Below, in pieces: positions 60,236-64,000 of a DNA stretch of 64,000 nucleotides. A program made the position numbers and the translations under genes. The first letter of the stretch is position 1. Each line of letters opens with the position of its first letter. The stretch is from positions 28,017 to 92,016 of the forward strand of contig CALOBG010000044.1 of assembly GCA_942490995.1 (NCBI GenBank), written 5' to 3'. The notes beneath the pieces were generated by a model. It ran no database searches, was not told where the DNA came from, and saw nothing but the letters and a program-made list of their open reading frames with translations. Origin of the DNA: UBA981 sp942490995 (lineage in GTDB: Bacteria > Pseudomonadota > Gammaproteobacteria > Ga0077536).

Positions 60236-62629
60236 TCAGGCGTCTTCCTCGACCTTGGGCGCGAACTGCGAGATATCGACGCTTTCGCCGATAATGAGGT
60301 CCTGGCGGGCCATGAATTTCGGCTTCGTGTACCACACCAGCAAGGGCAGCACGACCAGCGACAGCAGCATATTGATCAGCATCACGATGACCAGCAGCAG
60401 GCCCATGTCGGCCATGAATTTCAGGTCGGAAAGAAAATACCACGGCACGATGCCGATCAGCATGATGGTGGCGGTAAACATGATCGCTTTGCCGGTGGTG
60501 GTCAGCGCGGCGACGATCGCCCTGCGTAAATCGTGTTCCTGGGCGGTGTATTCCTCGCAGATCCTCGACAGCAGGTAGATGCCGTAGTCGATCCCGACGC
60601 CGACCCCCATGACCGCGACGATGCCGGCGTTGATATCGAGGCCAACGCCGACAAGATGCATGGTGGCGACCAGCATCAGGTTGGCGAGGTTGACCGGAAT
60701 GAGCAGGATGAGGGCGGCGAACAACGATTTATAGGCCAGCGTTGCGAGGATCATGACCGCGACATTGACCATGCCGATGATGATCCAGTGGTAGCGCGAA
60801 ATGGTGTTGTTCTGCGCCTGCTGCAGCGCGATCACGCCGGTGCCGAGCCGCACGTTGAACTCGTCATGTTCGATGCCGACCGCGTCGACCGCTTTAGCGG
60901 CCGCGGCGAGTGCGTGATCGACGGTTTCCTGCTTATTGTCCTTGTACCACAGCGACACCGTCGAATTCTGAAACTCGAAATCGGCGACGTGGCCGAAATT
61001 GATCGCATTACTGCCGAGCAGTGCGGCGAAGCCGGCCGCGGCGGTGGCCTCCTCGGTGAGGTCGAGCGGCGCCCACTTCGGATTGCCGCCTGAGAACAGG
61101 CGATTGATCTCGCTCATGTAGTCGGTGAACGACAGCGTCGCACGTGGCGGCAGCACCGGGTCGGCTTCGAGCATGGCGCTGCAGTTGCGCCTGCACGGCC
61201 ACGGCTTCCGGGGTATTGGCAATGCGGCGCTCATGTTCTCACGCTTCGCCTCGAGCACGATCTCGAGCGTGTTGGTACCGGGAAAATGCGCGTTGATCGC
61301 GCGCACCGCGGTATTGAACTCGGAGTCGTGCCACAGCAGGTTGCTGCCCTCGACCGGGTTGCCGATCTTGATCTGGGTATTGAGATAGATGGCGCGACGC
61401 CGAGCGATTGCGACGATCACCACCGCGGTGCGTTGGCGAGCCGCCCCTGACTCCAGCGCGCGATGTCGGTTGAGCAGTTTTTCCTGCACGAGGTGGATGC
61501 CCGATTCCTTGTCCTTGCCGCCGACGATCGATTCGATATTCTTCGGCACCGGCAGGTAGGACAGCAGTATTGAGCACAGGAATACCCCGGTCGGGATGAT
61601 CCACAGCGCCCACATACCGCAGAAGATGGCGTGATTATCCATGGTTTTGATTGGCGCGATCGCGATGAAGATGATGCCGCAGACATCGGTCAGGATGCCG
61701 AGTATCGACGGCGCCATCATGATCCCCATGGTGATCTCGGCGGCGTGCCGACGGTCCTTGAGGTGCATCAGAACTTCGTAATAGCGTTCGGTGTACTGCA
61801 CGCAGTGGGAAAATGAGCGCGCCACGAGCAGCAGCGGCACGATCATCAGCAGCGGTTCGATCGGCCGTTCCAGCCAGCCGATGAAGCCAAACCCCCAGAC
61901 CCCGGCGATGAAGGCGCACACGATCGGGGTGACCACGCCGGCGACATTGCGCATGTAAAACACCAGCGCGATGATCAGCGCCGCTACCGTGACCGCGAAG
62001 ATGGTGTAAGTCTGCTTCTGCAGCTTGTAGACCCAGCCGGTCAGCACCGGCAGGCCGGCGAGATGCACTTCGTGGTTTTCGTCGCGGGCCGCTTCGACCA
62101 GGGCCTGGGCGTAATCGAAGGCCTCACCGTAACGCACATGATCGAGAAATGCGGCGTTGATCAGGGTCGCGGTTTCATCATGCGAAACGAAAAACGTACG
62201 CGCGTTCGGCGAAATGCCGACGCGGTGTTTGAATTCTGCGATCTCCTCCGCCGTGGCCGGCGGGTGATCACCCATCAGCGGCTTGGTATCGATGCCGGTC
62301 GAGGTTGCTTCGGCGTAACGGATTTTTTCCGTCGCGACGGACAGGATCTGATCGTGATCGACATACGGCGCAAGATCGATATCGCGGGTCAGGTCCCAGA
62401 CCTTGGCCAGGGTCTCGGCGTTATAGATATCGCCGTTTTTGTGTTTGACCATGATCGCCATGGTCAGCGGGTTGCCGAAGTTGCGGTGCTTGAAATAGAC
62501 CTGTGTGAACGGATCGTTGCGCGGCAACAGGTCATTGAAGATGGTGCGGATCTCGACTTTCGGCAGGGCGAAGGCGAAAGCGATGGTCACCAGCGCGAAC
62601 AGGAAGCTGACCAGCACGCGGTGGCTCAT
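60236..62629 (-). CDS. RND/MMPL family transporter, locally scrambled by compensating indels
   Basis: The 797-residue protein has two sets of RND helices. Landmarks are HRVLVSFLFALVTIAFAFAL, FNDLLPRNDPFTQVY, GFGFIGWLERPIEPLLMI, and in the second half VAVMGVGVGIDYGIYLLSRI and TGKAIMFTATIMLIGIVPW, typical of hopanoid- or lipid-transporting MMPL proteins. Two stretches read as nonsense in this frame. At about 61170-61240 the proper text ERRIANTPEAVAVQAQLQR lies in another frame, and at about 61385-61480 DIARWSQGRLANAPRW does. Each is bounded by a +1 and a -1 change. The rest is intact. The only ATG is at 62629; the stretch before it (LHWI) is also conserved-looking. Confidence 0.85.
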   Translation of the reverse strand: MSHRVLVSFLFALVTIAFAFALPKVEIRTIFNDLLPRNDPFTQVYFKHRNFGNPLTMAIMVKHKNGDIYNAETLAKVWDLTRDIDLAPYVDHDQILSVATEKIRYAEATSTGIDTKPLMGDHPPATAEEIAEFKHRVGISPNARTFFVSHDETATLINAAFLDHVRYGEAFDYAQALVEAARDENHEVHLAGLPVLTGWVYKLQKQTYTIFAVTVAALIIALVFYMRNVAGVVTPIVCAFIAGVWGFGFIGWLERPIEPLLMIVPLLLVARSFSHCVQYTERYYEVLMHLKDRRHAAEITMGIMMAPSILGILTDVCGIIFIAIAPIKTMDNHAIFCGMWALWIIPTGVFLCSILLSYLPVPKNIESIVGGKDKESGIHLVQEKLLNRHRALESGAARQRTAVVIVAIARRRAIYLNTQIKIGNPVEGSNLLWHDSEFNTAVRAINAHFPGTNTLEIVLEAKRENMSAALPIPRKPWPCRRNCSAMLEADPVLPPRATLSFTDYMSEINRLFSGGNPKWAPLDLTEEATAAAGFAALLGSNAINFGHVADFEFQNSTVSLWYKDNKQETVDHALAAAAKAVDAVGIEHDEFNVRLGTGVIALQQAQNNTISRYHWIIIGMVNVAVMILATLAYKSLFAALILLIPVNLANLMLVATMHLVGVGLDINAGIVAVMGVGVGIDYGIYLLSRICEEYTAQEHDLRRAIVAALTTTGKAIMFTATIMLIGIVPWYFLSDLKFMADMGLLLVIVMLINMLLSLVVLPLLVWYTKPKFMARQDLIIGESVDISQFAPKVEEDA

Positions 62630-62781
62630 GATCCAGTGCAGCGATTGTGAACCTCATCAGTGGGCTCCGTTAAGTCATTACGGGACGTGCGGAGCGGCGC
62701 GCCGGGCGCCGACAGCGGCATCGGTGGCGAGCGGCAGCCGCGGCGCTCCGAGCACGTTCGGAGCGCCGCGTGTAAGCGCGA

Positions 62782-64000
62782 TTAGTCGCCGAGGGTCTGC
62801 TGGATGGTCAGTTTTCCAAGCTGCGACATATGCACTTCGTCGGGGCCATCGGCCAGTCGAATTGCGCGCGCATAAGAAAATATTTCCGGCAACGGAGTAT
62901 CCTGGCACACGCCCATGCCGCCGTGCGCCTGCATGGCACGGTCGGCCACTGTCTGGCACATGCTGCGGGATGGCGATCTTGATCATGGCGATGGCGTCCT
63001 TGGCCACCTTGTTGCCCTCGCGATCGAGGCGGTCGGCGGCCCACAGGGTCAGCAGGCGGCCCTGCTCGATGTCGCAGCGCGATTTGGCGATGTCCTGGCG
63101 GATGCTCGACTGCTCGGAGATCTTCTTGCCGTAGGCGACGCGACTCTCGACGCGCGCGCACATGATGTCGAGTGCACGCTGGGCGCAGCCGATCAGGCGC
63201 ATGCAGTGATGGATGCGACCGGGGCCGAGGCGACCCTGCGCGATTTCGAAGCCGCGGCCTTCGCCGAGCAGCAGGTTCGAGGCCGGCACGCGCACGTCGG
63301 TGAGCAGCACCTCGCCGTGACCGTGCGGCGAATGGAGATCGTTGAGCACGCGCAGCGGGCGCAGGATCTCGACCCCCGGGGTACCGGCCGGCACCAGGAT
63401 CATCGACTGCTGCGAGTGGCGCGGCGCATCCGGATTGGTCTTGCCCATGAGGATGTAGATGCGGTTGCGCGGGTCGTACACGCATGAACTCCACCACTTG
63501 CGTCCGTTGATGACGTACTCATCGCCATCGCGCACGATCGAGGTTTCGACGTTGGTGGCATCGCTGGACGCGACCTGCGGTTCGGTCATCAGGTAGGACG
63601 AGCGGATTTCGCCGGCCAGCAGCGGTTCCAGCCACTCCTTCTTGTGCTCCGGCGCTGCCGTAGCGGGCCAGGACTTCCATATTGCCGGTGTCGGGCGCAG
63701 TGCAGTTGAACACTTCGGCGGCCCACATGACGCGACCCATCTCCTCGGCCAGCGGTGCGTATTCGAGATTGGTCAGGCCGGGGCTGTACTCGCCGTACTC
63801 GTGCGGCAGGAACAGGTTCCACAGGCCCTGCGCCCTGGCCTTGGCCTTGATCGCCTCGATCTGCGGCGGCACGACCCACAGGTTTTTCGGATCGTGGTTC
63901 CAGTTGAAGACGTCTTCCTCGACCGGATAGACGTGCTCGTGCATGAAAGCCTTGACCTCGTCGAGCAGGCGGCGGGTCTTGTCGTTGTAGGTGAAATCCA
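62782..64000 (-). pseudogene. Acyl-CoA dehydrogenase (5' end beyond the window), broken by two one-base insertions
   Basis: The start lies outside the window; the visible frame reads HEHVYPVEEDVFNWNHDPKN, GLWNLFLPHEYGEYSPGLTN, FNCTAPDTGNMEVLARYGSA, which then shifts near 63651 where an extra G precedes GAGCACAAG. The next part is LMTEPQVASSDATNVETSIV, GRKWWSSCVYDPRNRIYI and VLNDLHSPHGHGEVLLTDV. Near 62965 an extra C shifts the frame again. The true end MCQTVADRAMQAHGGMGV, DTPLPEIFSYARAIRLADG and MSQLGKLTIQQTLGD stops at 62782. Correcting both gives a normal FAD-dependent acyl-CoA dehydrogenase of the CaiA/ACAD10-like group. Catalytic chemistry is alpha,beta-desaturation of acyl-CoA. Confidence 0.85.

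Noticed and set aside
1..64000. CRISPR arrays, tRNA or rRNA genes, prophage or IS elements.
   Set aside because: No regularly spaced repeats, no tRNA cloverleaf or rRNA sequence, and no transposase or phage proteins were recognised.

Overview
The window is dense, G+C-rich chromosomal DNA from a Gram-negative proteobacterium, most likely an uncultured gammaproteobacterium. EttA, SelO, TrpB2, a 1609-residue NAD-glutamate dehydrogenase, AsmA, a PQQ dehydrogenase with a C-terminal cytochrome c and an outer-membrane barrel fit that lineage. The many acyl-CoA, CoA-transferase, MaoC, SDR and luciferase-like genes suggest a metabolically versatile heterotroph. The exact taxon cannot be fixed from the sequence alone. 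I see no rRNA, tRNA, CRISPR array, phage genes or transposase genes, and no dedicated transcription regulator.

Layout. 1-4629 (+): the end of a hydantoinase-B-type gene, an FAD oxidoreductase, a hydroxyisobutyrate-dehydrogenase-like enzyme, a MOSC protein and a frameshifted DUF2461 gene. 4649-4826: a 37-bp direct repeat in a convergent spacer. 4828-13947 (-): esterase, LLM oxidoreductase, giant NAD-GDH, SurE-like phosphatase, MEKHLA protein, DsbA/FrnE-type protein. 14047-19974: hydrolases, TrpB2, an unfamiliar small protein, LLM oxidoreductase, esterase, OsmC. 20141-27461 (+): SDR, two hot-dog dehydratases, membrane protein, VOC protein, then a compact biotin carrier / biotin carboxylase / PxpB / PxpC unit and an LLM oxidoreductase. 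27501-28894 (-): an outer-membrane barrel gene frameshifted in its signal peptide. 29079-33213 (+): methyltransferase-glycosyltransferase fusion, methyltransferase and TMTC-like TPR membrane protein, probably a glycosylation unit. 33337-35122 (+): amidohydrolase and a VPLPA-CTERM exosortase substrate. 35211-39691 (-): AsmA / MFS / alkaline-phosphatase-superfamily operon. 39919-42198: divergent SelO and an AhpD-like gene with an in-frame TGA. 42204-64000: DUF364, dodecin, PQQ dehydrogenase, EttA, several small membrane or secreted proteins, a periplasmic methyltransferase, a molybdopterin oxidoreductase, DUF1015, CaiB/BaiF CoA-transferase, RidA, a HerA-like ATPase, an RND/MMPL transporter and an acyl-CoA dehydrogenase cut by the window edge.

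The main discoveries are these. (1) A carboxymuconolactone-decarboxylase/AhpD-like gene (41650-42198) has TGA exactly where the second redox cysteine belongs, giving CPF-U, and a plausible bacterial SECIS hairpin follows. It is a candidate selenoprotein. (2) A 133-bp intergenic palindromic element occurs twice in opposite orientations (39736-39868 and 45563-45695). Its 21-bp terminal inverted repeats differ between copies at three positions where both arms change together, and a solitary arm lies at 14915-14941. (3) Several genes (DUF2461, barrel, EttA, RND, acyl-CoA dehydrogenase) carry 1-2 nt indels, some in compensating pairs. Residual assembly error is the leading explanation, so these gene breaks should be read with care.
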